A DNA stretch of 64,000 nucleotides, from contig JASBVG010000003.1 in the NCBI GenBank assembly GCA_030147505.1, positions 1 through 64,000 on the forward strand. Direction: 5' to 3'. Numbering within the stretch: position 1 is the stretch's first letter; each line of letters opens with the position of its first letter. The notes beneath the pieces were generated by a model. It was not told the origin of the DNA. It saw only the letters and a program-made list of their open reading frames with translations, and ran no database searches. The position numbers and the translations under genes were made by a program. Source of the DNA: Tardiphaga sp. (GTDB taxonomy: Bacteria > Pseudomonadota > Alphaproteobacteria > Rhizobiales > Xanthobacteraceae). Shown one piece after another: positions 35,715 to 43,709 of this stretch.

Positions 35715-35738
35715 GGCCGGCCTTGCCAAAGGCCGGCC
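35715..35738 (+). terminator. Strong hairpin after the MBL hydrolase gene
   Basis: GGCCGGCCTT (35715-35724) pairs perfectly with AAGGCCGGCC (35729-35738) around a 4-nt loop. No T-tract follows, but the 10-bp GC-rich stem 26 bp after the stop makes a transcription end likely. Confidence 0.6.
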
Positions 35739-35759
35739 CGTAAGAGGCGCGACACAGCT

Positions 35760-36728
35760 GTGCTTACCAACGATCAACTAGTGCCGCTCATCCTGCTCAA
35801 CGCCCTCGGTATAACCGGCATTTGCGTTTGGCACCTGCAGGGGCGCAGCCGACCGATCGGCCGCCTCATTTTCCAGTTCCTGTTTTTTGCCGGCATGTGT
35901 CTGGTTCTTTTCATCGCAGAAACATCTCCGCACGGGCAGGACAATAGCGGTGCGCAAAGCGCCATCGTGATGCTCTCCAGATTGGCGGGGATCCTTTGGT
36001 GGACACACCTTGCCTGGACGGTCATCGGCTTCATCCATATCTACGTGAAGCTCAACCATAAGCCGCGCGAAGCGCATCTGATTCAGGACATGGCCATCGC
36101 CGTGATATATCTCGGCGCTTCGCTCTCTGTGGTTCGCTTTGTGTTCGGATTGCCGTTAGGCACGCTTGTGACCACGTCTGGTGTCGTCGCTATCGTCATC
36201 GGCCTCGCGCTACAAAATACGCTTGGCGACGTGTTCTCCGGAATCGCGTTAACACTCGGAAAGGCGTATGTGCTAGGCGACTGGGTCCGGCTTACCGACG
36301 GAACCGAGGGTCGTGTCATCGAGACCAATTGGCGCTCGACAAATCTTCTTTCCGGCGCCAACAACATCGTCGTGTTGCCAAATAGCATCCTCGCGCGTCA
36401 GGGCGTCACGAATCTGAGCCGCCCCGATGAAACACATCTCATCGTGCTGAACGTCCGTATTGCGACCGACAAAGATCCGCGCTTTATCGAACAAGAGCTG
36501 AAATCTGTTCTCGAAGCCAGCACCTGCATTGTCAGAGACCCCGCGCCAGTCGCCTCCCTTAAGGCTATCGACGGAGTGGCCGTCGAGGCAGAACTGCACT
36601 TCCGTGTCGAGAGCCTAGCCATTGGGACGGCGGCCAGAAACGAGATCATTCACCTGCTTTACTGCCGATGCAGGCAAAACAGCCTCACGCTGGCAAAGCC
36701 TTCGGGACTTCTCGTTCAAGGCAAATAG
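35760..36728 (+). CDS. MscS family mechanosensitive channel
   Basis: The 322-residue protein has about four membrane helices (residues 8-28, 38-55, 78-98, 110-130), then the MscS pore-lining helix and beta domain (VVAIVIGLALQNTLGDVFSG, IALTLGKAYVLGDWV, NNIVVLPNSILARQ). The Asn-Thr-Leu-Gly-Asp stretch and the NS/PN motif are strongly conserved in the family. It releases solutes on hypo-osmotic shock, or in plant-associated alphaproteobacteria may have a signalling role. A GTG start at 35760 is used because no ATG precedes the first helix. No cyclic-nucleotide domain is present. Confidence 0.9.
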   Translation: MLTNDQLVPLILLNALGITGICVWHLQGRSRPIGRLIFQFLFFAGMCLVLFIAETSPHGQDNSGAQSAIVMLSRLAGILWWTHLAWTVIGFIHIYVKLNHKPREAHLIQDMAIAVIYLGASLSVVRFVFGLPLGTLVTTSGVVAIVIGLALQNTLGDVFSGIALTLGKAYVLGDWVRLTDGTEGRVIETNWRSTNLLSGANNIVVLPNSILARQGVTNLSRPDETHLIVLNVRIATDKDPRFIEQELKSVLEASTCIVRDPAPVASLKAIDGVAVEAELHFRVESLAIGTAARNEIIHLLYCRCRQNSLTLAKPSGLLVQGK

Positions 36729-37031
36729 TAGCAGGAAGACTTAGCTTCCGAGATAAATCCCCTCCGCCTGAGCGATCCCTTCCGCAATGTCCGCTTTGCG
36801 CCAGAAGCGGACGTTGGTCTGGTCGCCTCACCTGTTTGGCTCTGTTCTTCTGACGATCGCGCGAAATCATTCGATGGCGGCAATAATCCGATTTCAGCAC
36901 GTATGACGAGTTGGCTTCGCTCCTTGTCTTGCGGGGGTCTCGCCCGGACCCGCGGGGAGGAACCGCTCGCCTCTTTCGAAGTTGCAGTTCAAGCCGTAAC
37001 CGCCTCGTGAAGGGTCGATTTGGGTACAGCA
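36729..37031. other. Intergenic region with the palindromic repeat, no supported gene
   Basis: Apart from the hairpin at 36785-36816 nothing coding is convincing; the minus-strand frames here are rich in Arg and lack domains. The region probably carries the terminator of the channel gene and the promoter of the small HTH gene. Confidence 0.5.
36785..36816. repeat. Palindromic intergenic repeat, copy 2
   Basis: CAATGTCCGCTT pairs with AAGCGGACGTTG (11 of 12 positions) around the 8-nt loop TGCGCCAG. The core GTCCGCTT/AAGCGGAC is perfect. Copy 1 is at 4506-4534 and a half copy at 22201-22213. Confidence 0.65.
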
Positions 37032-37253
37032 ATGCCGAAAGCTCCTGCCGTTCGAAAGTGGACTGACGACGATATCGCAAGACTGCAACATCTCATCGAG
37101 CAAGGAGCGACACTCTTGCGCGCGGCTGCTGCTCTCGGGCGAGGCAAGAACTCAGTGCAAAAGAAAGCTAGGGAGTTGGGCTTTCACTTTGCAGGCGTAA
37201 GAGAGGTCCGGGCTGGCTTGCGGGCGTCAGGGGCGCTATCCGAAAGGACCTGA
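37032..37253 (+). CDS. Small helix-turn-helix protein (GcrA/Myb-like)
   Basis: The 73-residue product has one recognisable unit: KWTDDDIARLQHLIEQGATL, RAAAALGRGKNSVQKKAREL, the spacing of a Myb/GcrA-type helix-turn-helix that begins with a Trp. It is too short for any other domain. A second small gene at 43392-43631 encodes a similar unit (DWTDAELKSMKQL). Such miniature proteins may act as DNA-binding modulators; function is unknown. The ATG at 37032 is chosen; a TTG 12 nt upstream is possible. The ribosome binding site is weak. Confidence 0.65.
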   Translation: MPKAPAVRKWTDDDIARLQHLIEQGATLLRAAAALGRGKNSVQKKARELGFHFAGVREVRAGLRASGALSERT

Positions 37254-37436
37254 CCGCCATACCCTTCGCCACACCCATGAGCAACGACGGAACCGGCGCC
37301 GACCGCAGTCAGGCTGCTCAACGACGCCTAGCGCCTCCAGCGCCTGGGACCCTTCCCCTTCATCTCGCGTTCAGGCGAGCCACCATCCAATGGCATCGCA
37401 CCGATAGCGGTGATTGCGTGCTTCAGGGAGGAAACC

Positions 37437-37667
37437 ATGAAAGCATATTGGAAGGCTGGAATCATCGTGGCCGCCCTTGCGCTGTCAGTGGCAAGCCCAG
37501 CGGCCATGGCAGGTCCGGTGAGCCCACAGCGCCTGAACCTCGACACGATGGCAGTTCAGGTAAAAGGCGGGCATGGATGGCACGGGAATCGTAGCCGGCA
37601 TCGCGGCTGGTATATCGGCCGTCACCGTGGATGGTCGCACTCTCGCCATCGCCATCATCGGTGGTGA
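37437..37667 (+). CDS. Small secreted His/Arg/Gly-rich protein
   Basis: The 76-residue product has a clear signal peptide (MKAYWKAGIIVAALALSVAS, cleavage near AMAG) and a mature C-terminal region of His, Arg, Trp and Gly (HGWHGNRSRHRGWYIGRHRG). It ends 9 nt before an intrinsic terminator. GGGAGGAAACC precedes the ATG. His/Arg-rich small periplasmic proteins of this kind are seen in rhizobia-like bacteria without assigned function; metal or polyanion binding is a guess from composition. Confidence 0.75.
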   Translation: MKAYWKAGIIVAALALSVASPAAMAGPVSPQRLNLDTMAVQVKGGHGWHGNRSRHRGWYIGRHRGWSHSRHRHHRW

Positions 37668-37676
37668 TCTGAAAAT

Positions 37677-37698
37677 CCCGCCATCCGGCGGGCTTTTT
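37677..37698 (+). terminator. Intrinsic terminator of the small secreted protein gene
   Basis: CCCGCC (37677-37682), loop ATCC, GGCGGG (37687-37692) and then CTTTTT form a textbook rho-independent terminator 9 nt after the stop codon. Confidence 0.85.
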
Positions 37699-37900
37699 GC
37701 TGTTTACTCGAACTCCCGCGGCACATCGCCGAAGGGCCAAGGACCGGGCGATTTCAGCAAGCCTGTCGAGATCTCCAGACGCCTATGGGGGATCAAGGAA
37801 AGTCCGAAGTTCTCGATCGGTCACGACACTGCTTGGGTTCTGACCGAGAGCGCGGTACCAGCCGCGACGTCCTTGGAGTGAGAGCGTCAGCCCTGTAAGG

Positions 37901-38509
37901 TCAGGTTGGGCGCCACGACTCCAATATTTCGACGGTGCAGGCCAGCTCTACCTGGACGTCGAAGCGTTTGCGGTAGAGATCCAGGAGGGCATCGTGAGAC
38001 TCGTCGGCCGAACTACACAGGGCATCGCTGGCAACGATAACCCTGAATCCTCGATCGACCGCGCCAAGAATCGTCGCGAGCACGCAAACGTCGGTTTCGG
38101 CGCCGGTGATGATCAGAGTGGTAACGCGTTTCGAAAGCAGAAATGTCAGGAGTTCGGGCGCTGAGAACGCCGAGTAGGCTGGTTTATCTATGACCGTCGC
38201 CGGCGGGGCGTAGCGTTGGAGCGCGGGCATCAACTCCAGCATAGACGCCTCGATCTCATTCAAGGTGACATTCGACCATTTCTCGAAATAGGGTCGCCAC
38301 ATGCCGCGCGCTTGTGCGGGCGTCGGTGGCGGCATGAACCGGGTGAACACTGTGCGTGCCGGAGCGTGTTCCACCAGCAACACAATCAGGGGCAGGACGC
38401 GCTCAAGCCAAGGTGTGGCCCAGGGCCCTCCCGGGCCGAAGAGCCTCTGCATATCGAGGCAAAGATGTAGCGAAGAATCGGGATTGATGCGTCTGGCGAG
38501 GTCACCCAT
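37901..38509 (-). CDS. Isochorismatase-like cysteine hydrolase
   Basis: The 202-residue protein has the isochorismatase catalytic triad: Asp in LCLDMQRLF (about D19), Lys in VIDKPAYSAF (about K109) and Cys in TGAETDVCVLATILGA (about C142). Family members hydrolyse nicotinamide, N-carbamoyl compounds, isochorismate or related amides. Its ATG overlaps the stop of the upstream membrane protein gene by 8 bp, so it is the last gene of a PAP2/DUF3147/DUF3147/hydrolase operon. The substrate cannot be assigned; the association with lipid-phosphatase-like and membrane proteins is unusual. Confidence 0.9.
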   Translation of the reverse strand: MGDLARRINPDSSLHLCLDMQRLFGPGGPWATPWLERVLPLIVLLVEHAPARTVFTRFMPPPTPAQARGMWRPYFEKWSNVTLNEIEASMLELMPALQRYAPPATVIDKPAYSAFSAPELLTFLLSKRVTTLIITGAETDVCVLATILGAVDRGFRVIVASDALCSSADESHDALLDLYRKRFDVQVELACTVEILESWRPT

Positions 38510-38954
38510 GGACGGCCTCCCGTCCAGGACCGATACGCTTCACCCTTTTGTAGATCCACCACGTCGTCAGAGAGCCAATGGACCAGACGGCAAGAGCGAG
38601 CGGCAGACTAAACCAGCCCAAACGCGGGGCAGCAAAAAACACCGTGGCCGCAAAACCGATCAGTGCGACGCTGCCGACCGCTGCGCCGGCTGCATCAAGT
38701 GCAGCTGCATCTACGCCACGCTTCCGGCCCTCCATCCCCCTCTTCCGCTTGTGGCGCCGTTCGTGGCTCTCCACCATAGTCGCACTCGCGCAAAGCATCG
38801 CAGGAAGCGCGAGAAACAGGCCGCCGACCTCCGGTCCCCAGATCTTAGCGATGATCCCGGTGATGACTGTTGCCGCGCCGCCCAACACGAACCTGATGAC
38901 ATATTCGTACCAACGACCGTCTTTCATAGCGCTGAGGGTGAGGTTGACCATCAT
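38502..38954 (-). CDS. DUF3147-like small membrane protein
   Basis: The 150-residue product has four likely membrane helices: YVIRFVLGGAATVITGIIAK, GGLFLALPAMLCASATMV, then after a charged cytoplasmic loop (ERRHKRKRGMEGRKRG) VGSVALIGFAATVFFA and LPLALAVWSIGSLTTWWIY. The first half repeats the plan of the upstream gene, and both resemble DUF3147 proteins, which have no known function. Its ATG overlaps the upstream stop (ATGA). ATG starts at 38951 or 38927 are also possible. Confidence 0.75.
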   Translation of the reverse strand: MMVNLTLSAMKDGRWYEYVIRFVLGGAATVITGIIAKIWGPEVGGLFLALPAMLCASATMVESHERRHKRKRGMEGRKRGVDAAALDAAGAAVGSVALIGFAATVFFAAPRLGWFSLPLALAVWSIGSLTTWWIYKRVKRIGPGREAVHG

Positions 38955-39292
38955 GTCAGCGTGACCTTGTACAAACCGAACGCAATCATCAACCAAACCC
39001 CGAACGCGAGTATGCTCGCGCCGAGCGCGGACATTCGAAGACGTTTGAGGGCGTGGCACGTTACGATGCCAAAGACACCAAGGGCAGCTGCGCCGATGAT
39101 CATCGACCGCGCGTCGATGGAGGTGTAGTCCGGGCCGTGACTCGAGAGTGCGAGCGCCAGCGAGACCAGCGCGACCGACGGTGCGGCGCCGAGAAGACCG
39201 GCGAAGGATTTCGGGCGCAGCATGTCTCCAAGCAGCGCGAACGCCGAGACCGCCAGTCCTCCTGCCAGGAAGCGGATCGCATATTCGCTCAT
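38951..39292 (-). CDS. DUF3147-like small membrane protein
   Basis: This 113-residue protein has four hydrophobic segments (YAIRFLAGGLAVSAFALLGD, LLGAAPSVALVSLALALS, SMIIGAAALGVFGIVTCH, LGASILAFGVWLMIAFG) separated by short loops. It opens like the next gene (Y.IRF..GG) and seems to have arisen by duplication. Its ATG overlaps the PAP2 stop codon (ATGA). The function is unknown; the strict coupling to a PAP2 phosphatase suggests a shared envelope-lipid or transport role. Confidence 0.75.
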   Translation of the reverse strand: MSEYAIRFLAGGLAVSAFALLGDMLRPKSFAGLLGAAPSVALVSLALALSSHGPDYTSIDARSMIIGAAALGVFGIVTCHALKRLRMSALGASILAFGVWLMIAFGLYKVTLT

Positions 39293-39852
39293 TCTCTCGA
39301 CCTCCTGCCGTAACCCGTCAGTCGCCGGAGGGCGCGCTCGATGATGAAGCCGCTGGCGAAGCCCACGATGACGTCGCTTGTCCAGTGCGCCAGCGTGAAG
39401 ATTCGGGTCAGTGAGATTCCGATCGTCGCTGTCCAGGTTGCCGCCTTCAACGGCTGTGGAAAATCGCCGGCCGCAGACGCAAGTGCTCCCATGTGCATGG
39501 CATGGCCGGAAGGGAAAGCGTCATTCGCGCGTCCTTGTATGGGCACACCGTGCAGATGGCCGATGACAGTCAGACGGTCCGGCCGGCGCTGGTTGAAGGC
39601 GTGTTTGGCGAGATGAGGCACCATGCCAGTTACGACGGCCGCGGCAAAAAGCTGATTAGCCGCAGTGCGGAAAGGACCCGAGGAACCGCGGCTGATAAGC
39701 CAGAGTCCAAACGCCACCCCGATCAAAAGATGTTCGTCGCCTGCCCAAGTCAGGCCTTGGGCGATGTCTTCGTCAACGGGGGCCGTATGATCGGCGACCG
39801 TCTTGGAAATATCCCGGTCGAAAAACGCAGGCCGTACGCGGATTGGAAACAT
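39289..39852 (-). CDS. PAP2 superfamily membrane phosphatase
   Basis: The product has all three PAP2 motifs: KHAFNQRRPD (motif 1, K.6RP type), PSGHAMHMG (motif 2) and LTRIFTLAHWTSDV (motif 3, R.5H.3D type). Hydrophobic helices surround these. It should dephosphorylate lipid-linked or lipid phosphates such as undecaprenyl pyrophosphate or phosphatidate at the membrane. I use the ATG at 39852 (187 residues) because the frame further upstream to 40047 shows no family similarity, though the ribosome binding site is weak. It heads an operon with two DUF3147-like proteins and an isochorismatase. Confidence 0.88.
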   Translation of the reverse strand: MFPIRVRPAFFDRDISKTVADHTAPVDEDIAQGLTWAGDEHLLIGVAFGLWLISRGSSGPFRTAANQLFAAAVVTGMVPHLAKHAFNQRRPDRLTVIGHLHGVPIQGRANDAFPSGHAMHMGALASAAGDFPQPLKAATWTATIGISLTRIFTLAHWTSDVIVGFASGFIIERALRRLTGYGRRSRE

Positions 39853-40123
39853 ATCGAGCTGCCGCAAGGTTCCTGGGGAGATCAAACAGCAAAATGACCA
39901 CACTGTTCCCCAAGGCCGAGGCCTGTTTTTATTGCCTTGCCATCCGGCACAGTCAGTTTTCCCCTCTCTCGCGGGTGAGGCGAATGACCAAGAGCGGAAA
40001 TACTTGATGGCGAGCGCGGCTTGCTTCGACGAAAAGACGCTGAACACCCTGCGCGCTGATGGAATAGGATGGCCAATGCCAGCATGGGGTATTGTTCGGA
40101 TCCGCCCTTAGAGTATAGCCGCG

Positions 40124-40771
40124 TCATTCATTCGATTTTGCGTTAATCCCGTGCGCAGCGACGAACATGGCGACAGCAGATCGGCAATAGGATTCGATTT
40201 GGGCAGGGTCCTCTGCTTTCGTCTTATTGAATCGTGCTATCATCAAGAGATCAGAACCTTTGATTAATGCCGCAAACAAGCGAGCGGACTGGACAGGCTC
40301 GGGGACATTTAGATCCGACTGGCCATGCATCTTACGCAATAGAACCTCGATTTGAGCGATGACGTGGCCGGCGCCGGCTTCATAAAAGAGCTTGCTTAGC
40401 GACTCTTGGTTCGATTTGTCCGCCGCTATCATAGCTTCCACACTGCGGACCTCCGAGCTCAACAGCGTACGGAGCAAGCTTGATCCCAGCGCCACGAGTT
40501 GTTCTTCGGTCGAGCCTTCAAGGCTTTCCGAAAGACCTATTGAGACGAGGCGTTGACAGTGAGCTGCAATGGCGGCGCTGAATAGCGCCTCTTTGTTCTC
40601 GAAATGACGATAGATGCTGAGCTTAGAAATCTTCGCTCGCCGGGCGACCTTCTCCAAGGTCGTTGCTTGAAAACCCAACTCCACAAAGAGTTCGCGCGCA
40701 GCATCGACAATCGTTTCGCCAAGCGCCTCGTTAACGGGACGACCGCGCCGCGCTGGGTTGCTTTCAGTCAC
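40124..40771 (-). CDS. TetR family repressor
   Basis: From the GTG at 40771 (AAGGA upstream) the 215-residue protein has an N-terminal TetR helix-turn-helix (ETIVDAARELFVELGFQATT, VARRAKISKLSIYRHFENKE) and a C-terminal ligand domain (AefR-like, GHVIAQIEVLLRK). It is divergent from the FAD oxidoreductase gene, 74 bp away, and probably represses it. The frame upstream to 40819 overlaps the divergent promoter and is probably untranslated. Confidence 0.9.
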   Translation of the reverse strand: MTESNPARRGRPVNEALGETIVDAARELFVELGFQATTLEKVARRAKISKLSIYRHFENKEALFSAAIAAHCQRLVSIGLSESLEGSTEEQLVALGSSLLRTLLSSEVRSVEAMIAADKSNQESLSKLFYEAGAGHVIAQIEVLLRKMHGQSDLNVPEPVQSARLFAALIKGSDLLMIARFNKTKAEDPAQIESYCRSAVAMFVAAHGINAKSNE

Positions 40772-40784
40772 AACTTTATAGTCC

Positions 40785-40813
40785 TTGACAGTATCGCAAT
40801 TCTTGAATAACGA
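40785..40813 (+). promoter_or_regulatory. Sigma-70-type promoter of the flavoprotein gene
   Basis: TTGACA (40785-40790) and TAACGA (40808-40813) are spaced by 17 bp. The promoter lies between the divergent tetR and flavoprotein genes, so repression by TetR binding here is likely. Confidence 0.6.
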
Positions 40814-40845
40814 TAACACGGAGTATTATAAAGCTGCAAGGGCGG

Positions 40846-41856
40846 ATGACCATGCAAAGGCGAACCCTTTTGAAGTTAGCCGCGCTCTCCACCATCGGCT
40901 TTAGCCGTGCACAGGCATTCGCTCAGCCCGGTCGGAATATCTCCAACACGGAGTCTATCACGATGAATGATGTCATCATCATTGGCGGCAGCTTCGCCGG
41001 TCTTGCAGCCGCATTGCAGCTTGGCCGTGCCCGTCGCAACGTCACTGTTCTCGATACGGGCCTGCCGCGCAATCGCTTCGCTGAGCACTCGCATGGAGTG
41101 CTCGGCCACGATCACAAACCGCCTTTGGACATTCTCGCCGAGGCGCGGCAGCAACTGGCTCGTTATCCGACGGTCAAGCTAGTCAATGCTCAGGCTGCAA
41201 GTGTCTCGGGCAACATCGACAAATTCTCTGTTGTCACAAGTGCCGGTAATAGCCTCGGCGCGCGCCGCCTTGTCTTAAGCTACGGCGTAGTCGATCAGAT
41301 GCCTGACATTCCCGGTTTCTCCGAGGGTTGGGGTGGGTCTATCGTGCCCTGCCCCTATTGCGATGGCTTTGAAGTTGCCGGCCAGCATTGGGGCCTCATC
41401 TGGTCTGGGCCGCAGTCGCATGGGCAGGTCAAGCTTTTCCGCGATTGGACCGACAGGCTGACGCTCTTTACTCACGGTCAGGCTATATCACCCGATGTTC
41501 GGGCAGATTTGTCTCGCCGCAACGTGCCTGTCGTTGACGGGCTGATCACTGAAATCGTCCAACGTGGCAGCCATAACGCCACCGTTAAGATCGAGACTGG
41601 CCACGACGTCCCGGTGGACGTTCTGTTCGCGCACCCGCGCAACAAGCCATCCGCGGGACTGCATGAATCGTTGAGCCTCGTCACTTCTAACACGCCGCTC
41701 GGCACTGTTCTCAAGGTAGATGAGCGTCGTGAGACCAGCACGCCCGGCATATACGCTGCCGGTGACCTTTCTAATCCTCTTATGCCCTCGGTCACCACTG
41801 CAGTATGGCAAGGCGCGATGGCGGGCATCTTCGCTCAACAGTCAATGGTTGTCTGA
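40846..41856 (+). CDS. Thioredoxin-reductase-like flavoprotein with a putative Tat signal
   Basis: The 336-residue protein has the FAD site VIIIGGSFAGLAAALQLG, the redox pair C169/C172 in VPCPYCDGFE, and the C-terminal GIYAAGDLSN, the pattern of thioredoxin reductase-like NAD(P)/FAD oxidoreductases. Before this lies a twin-arginine-like leader (MQRRTLLKLAALSTIGFSRA, cleavage near AFAQ), unusual for this soluble fold. A second possible start, ATG at 40963 (residue 40), begins exactly at the domain and has GGAG 10 nt upstream, so the leader may be a late addition or an alternative start. It is divergent from a TetR gene. Confidence 0.85.
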   Translation: MTMQRRTLLKLAALSTIGFSRAQAFAQPGRNISNTESITMNDVIIIGGSFAGLAAALQLGRARRNVTVLDTGLPRNRFAEHSHGVLGHDHKPPLDILAEARQQLARYPTVKLVNAQAASVSGNIDKFSVVTSAGNSLGARRLVLSYGVVDQMPDIPGFSEGWGGSIVPCPYCDGFEVAGQHWGLIWSGPQSHGQVKLFRDWTDRLTLFTHGQAISPDVRADLSRRNVPVVDGLITEIVQRGSHNATVKIETGHDVPVDVLFAHPRNKPSAGLHESLSLVTSNTPLGTVLKVDERRETSTPGIYAAGDLSNPLMPSVTTAVWQGAMAGIFAQQSMVV

Positions 41857-42056
41857 TACTGAAAAACGGAGGAGTGCATGGCCAGCACCAACGCCTCAAG
41901 GCGATGGTCGCCGACGACCAGCGATCGATGCGTTTGGCCGCGCGCCATAGAGAGGCGAGCAGGAACATTGCCAAAATCCGCAGCTTGTCCCCGAAAGGCG
42001 CGGCGGCGCAGCCGCGCGTCGATCTTGCTTTTGCTTTCAGGACAGGAGAGCTGACC

Positions 42057-42947
42057 GTGACCGAGTCCCGCATCGACGATCCCCGCACCAAATATCCGAA
42101 ACCGCCGTTCAAGCGTCAGACCCAGCCATGGCCAGGACTTGCGCGCGACATGGACCCGCCGCCGGATCATGGTGAGAAGAGCTACAAAGGCGCCGGTCGT
42201 CTCCTCGGTCGAAAAGCACTGATCACGGGTGGCGATTCCGGAATGGGCCGGGCCGCCGCCATCGCTTTCGCGCGCGAGGGCGCAGACGTCGTGATCAACT
42301 ATCTGCCGGCCGAGCAACCCGATGCGGACGACGTGCTGGAGCTCATCAAGGCTGCTGGGCGCGTTGGGCTGGGCGTGCCCGGCGATCTCATCGACGAAAC
42401 ATTTTGTCAGAGTCTCGTTGCGCGCGCCGTTCAAGAACTCGGTGGACTCGATATCGTCGTTAACAATGCAGCGCGCCAGCAAACACGAGAATCCATCATA
42501 GATGTCTCATCGGCAGATTTCGACGCGACAATGAAGACCAATATCTATGCACCCTTTTGGATCATCAAGGCGGCGCTGCCACATCTGAAGCCCGGCGCAG
42601 CGATTATCGCTACGACATCCGTACAAGCTACCGAGCCTTCGCCCGAATTGTTCGATTATGCGCAGACCAAAGCCGCCACAACAAACTACGTGCGATCTCT
42701 CGCCAAGCAACTTGCGTCACGCGGCATTCGGGTGAATGGGGTTGCTCCAGGACCCATCTGGACACCGCTACAGGTGTCCGGCGGTGCAACCATGGACAAG
42801 CTTGAGAATTTCGGCGGCAAAACGCCGCTCGGACGGCCGGGTCAACCTGCAGAGCTTGGCTCGATCTACGTTCAGCTCGCCGCTGCCGATGCCAGCTATG
42901 CGACCGGACAGGTTTATGGTGCCATGGGCGGCGAGGGATTGCCGTAA
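42057..42947 (+). CDS. SDR family oxidoreductase (YghA/GSP39-like)
   Basis: The 296-residue protein carries an N-terminal extension (residues 1-45, Pro-rich: PKPPFKRQTQPWPGLARDMD) that is typical of the YghA/general-stress SDR group. The SDR core follows, with TGGDSGMGRAAAIAFAREGA, NNAARQQ, the catalytic Ser in TTSVQA, and YAQTKAA for Tyr/Lys. It probably oxidises or reduces a small alcohol or aldehyde under stress. The start is the GTG at 42057, preceded by AGGAGAGCTGACC; the frame runs upstream to 41805 into unrelated sequence. Confidence 0.88.
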   Translation: MTESRIDDPRTKYPKPPFKRQTQPWPGLARDMDPPPDHGEKSYKGAGRLLGRKALITGGDSGMGRAAAIAFAREGADVVINYLPAEQPDADDVLELIKAAGRVGLGVPGDLIDETFCQSLVARAVQELGGLDIVVNNAARQQTRESIIDVSSADFDATMKTNIYAPFWIIKAALPHLKPGAAIIATTSVQATEPSPELFDYAQTKAATTNYVRSLAKQLASRGIRVNGVAPGPIWTPLQVSGGATMDKLENFGGKTPLGRPGQPAELGSIYVQLAAADASYATGQVYGAMGGEGLP

Positions 42948-43002
42948 TGAAGACGTTGGGCGGCGACCTCCACTTTGCGCCAGGCCCTCTCTACCCTCGT
43001 GC

Positions 43003-43161
43003 CTAGTGTGTCTTCGTGTCCTTCCATTTTTCGAGATCTGGCTTGTCCTTGGGATCGAACTGATCCTTTTCGGGCGGCCCCTTCCATGGCTCCTCGGTCT
43101 GCTTGCAGCTTCCCCAGTCGGCTCCCCGTCTTGGGGCGCCCTTGGACGTTTCCTTGCTCAT
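43003..43161 (-). CDS. Small hydrophilic protein
   Basis: The 52-residue product from the ATG at 43161 is highly charged with Lys, Glu, Asp and Pro (SKGAPRRGADWGSCKQTEEP, KDQFDPKDKPDLEKWKDTK). AGGAGATCGAA lies just upstream, which is the main support. No domain is recognised. The frame extends to 43266 (87 residues); the internal start is preferred because of its ribosome binding site. Function is unknown. Confidence 0.55.
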   Translation of the reverse strand: MSKETSKGAPRRGADWGSCKQTEEPWKGPPEKDQFDPKDKPDLEKWKDTKTH

Positions 43162-43391
43162 TTCGATCTCCTGACGCGCGGCTTTACTCAAGTGCTTATC
43201 GTTCTCGGTCTTCGGCTCCGGCTTCAGATCGTCAACGATCATCGACAATGTCTTGCGTAGCACCATCTGCGACCTTCCTTGCTATCAGCACACTCAACTA
43301 GCTTGGCAATTCGCAGTTCCGGCCGCTCCTGAGATCGCAACTTTGGAACCGTCCGCGCATTGTGGTCACACGAGACAACGGAGGACGTCAC

Positions 43392-43631
43392 ATGGCTAAG
43401 ACATCGCGAACGCCGAACAAGCGTTCCCAGAAGATGACGAAGAAGACGACAATCGCTTCCCGCAAGGATTGGACCGACGCGGAGCTCAAGTCGATGAAGC
43501 AGCTTGTTAAGCTGAATACGCCCACCAGGTTGATCGCCATGAAGCTCAAGCGGACTGTGACATCCGTCTATGGCAAGGCGGCGCGCGAAGGGATTTCCCT
43601 TGCTCCAACAAACAAAAGTCCGCGCGACTAA
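43392..43631 (+). CDS. Small basic helix-turn-helix protein (GcrA/Myb-like)
   Basis: The 79-residue protein is Lys- and Arg-rich, with one unit DWTDAELKSMKQLVKLNTPT, RLIAMKLKRTVTSVYGKAAR, similar to that of the gene at 37032-37253. It begins after ACGGAGGACGTCAC at 43392, with 10 codons of frame upstream. It should bind DNA; its partner genes are unknown. Confidence 0.7.
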   Translation: MAKTSRTPNKRSQKMTKKTTIASRKDWTDAELKSMKQLVKLNTPTRLIAMKLKRTVTSVYGKAAREGISLAPTNKSPRD

Positions 43632-43709
43632 CATCGAAATCGAAACCGCGCGATCGTCAGCCTTCCTTAATCCGACCGCCGAACCAAGACCCGCGTTCTC
43701 CAACCGGGT

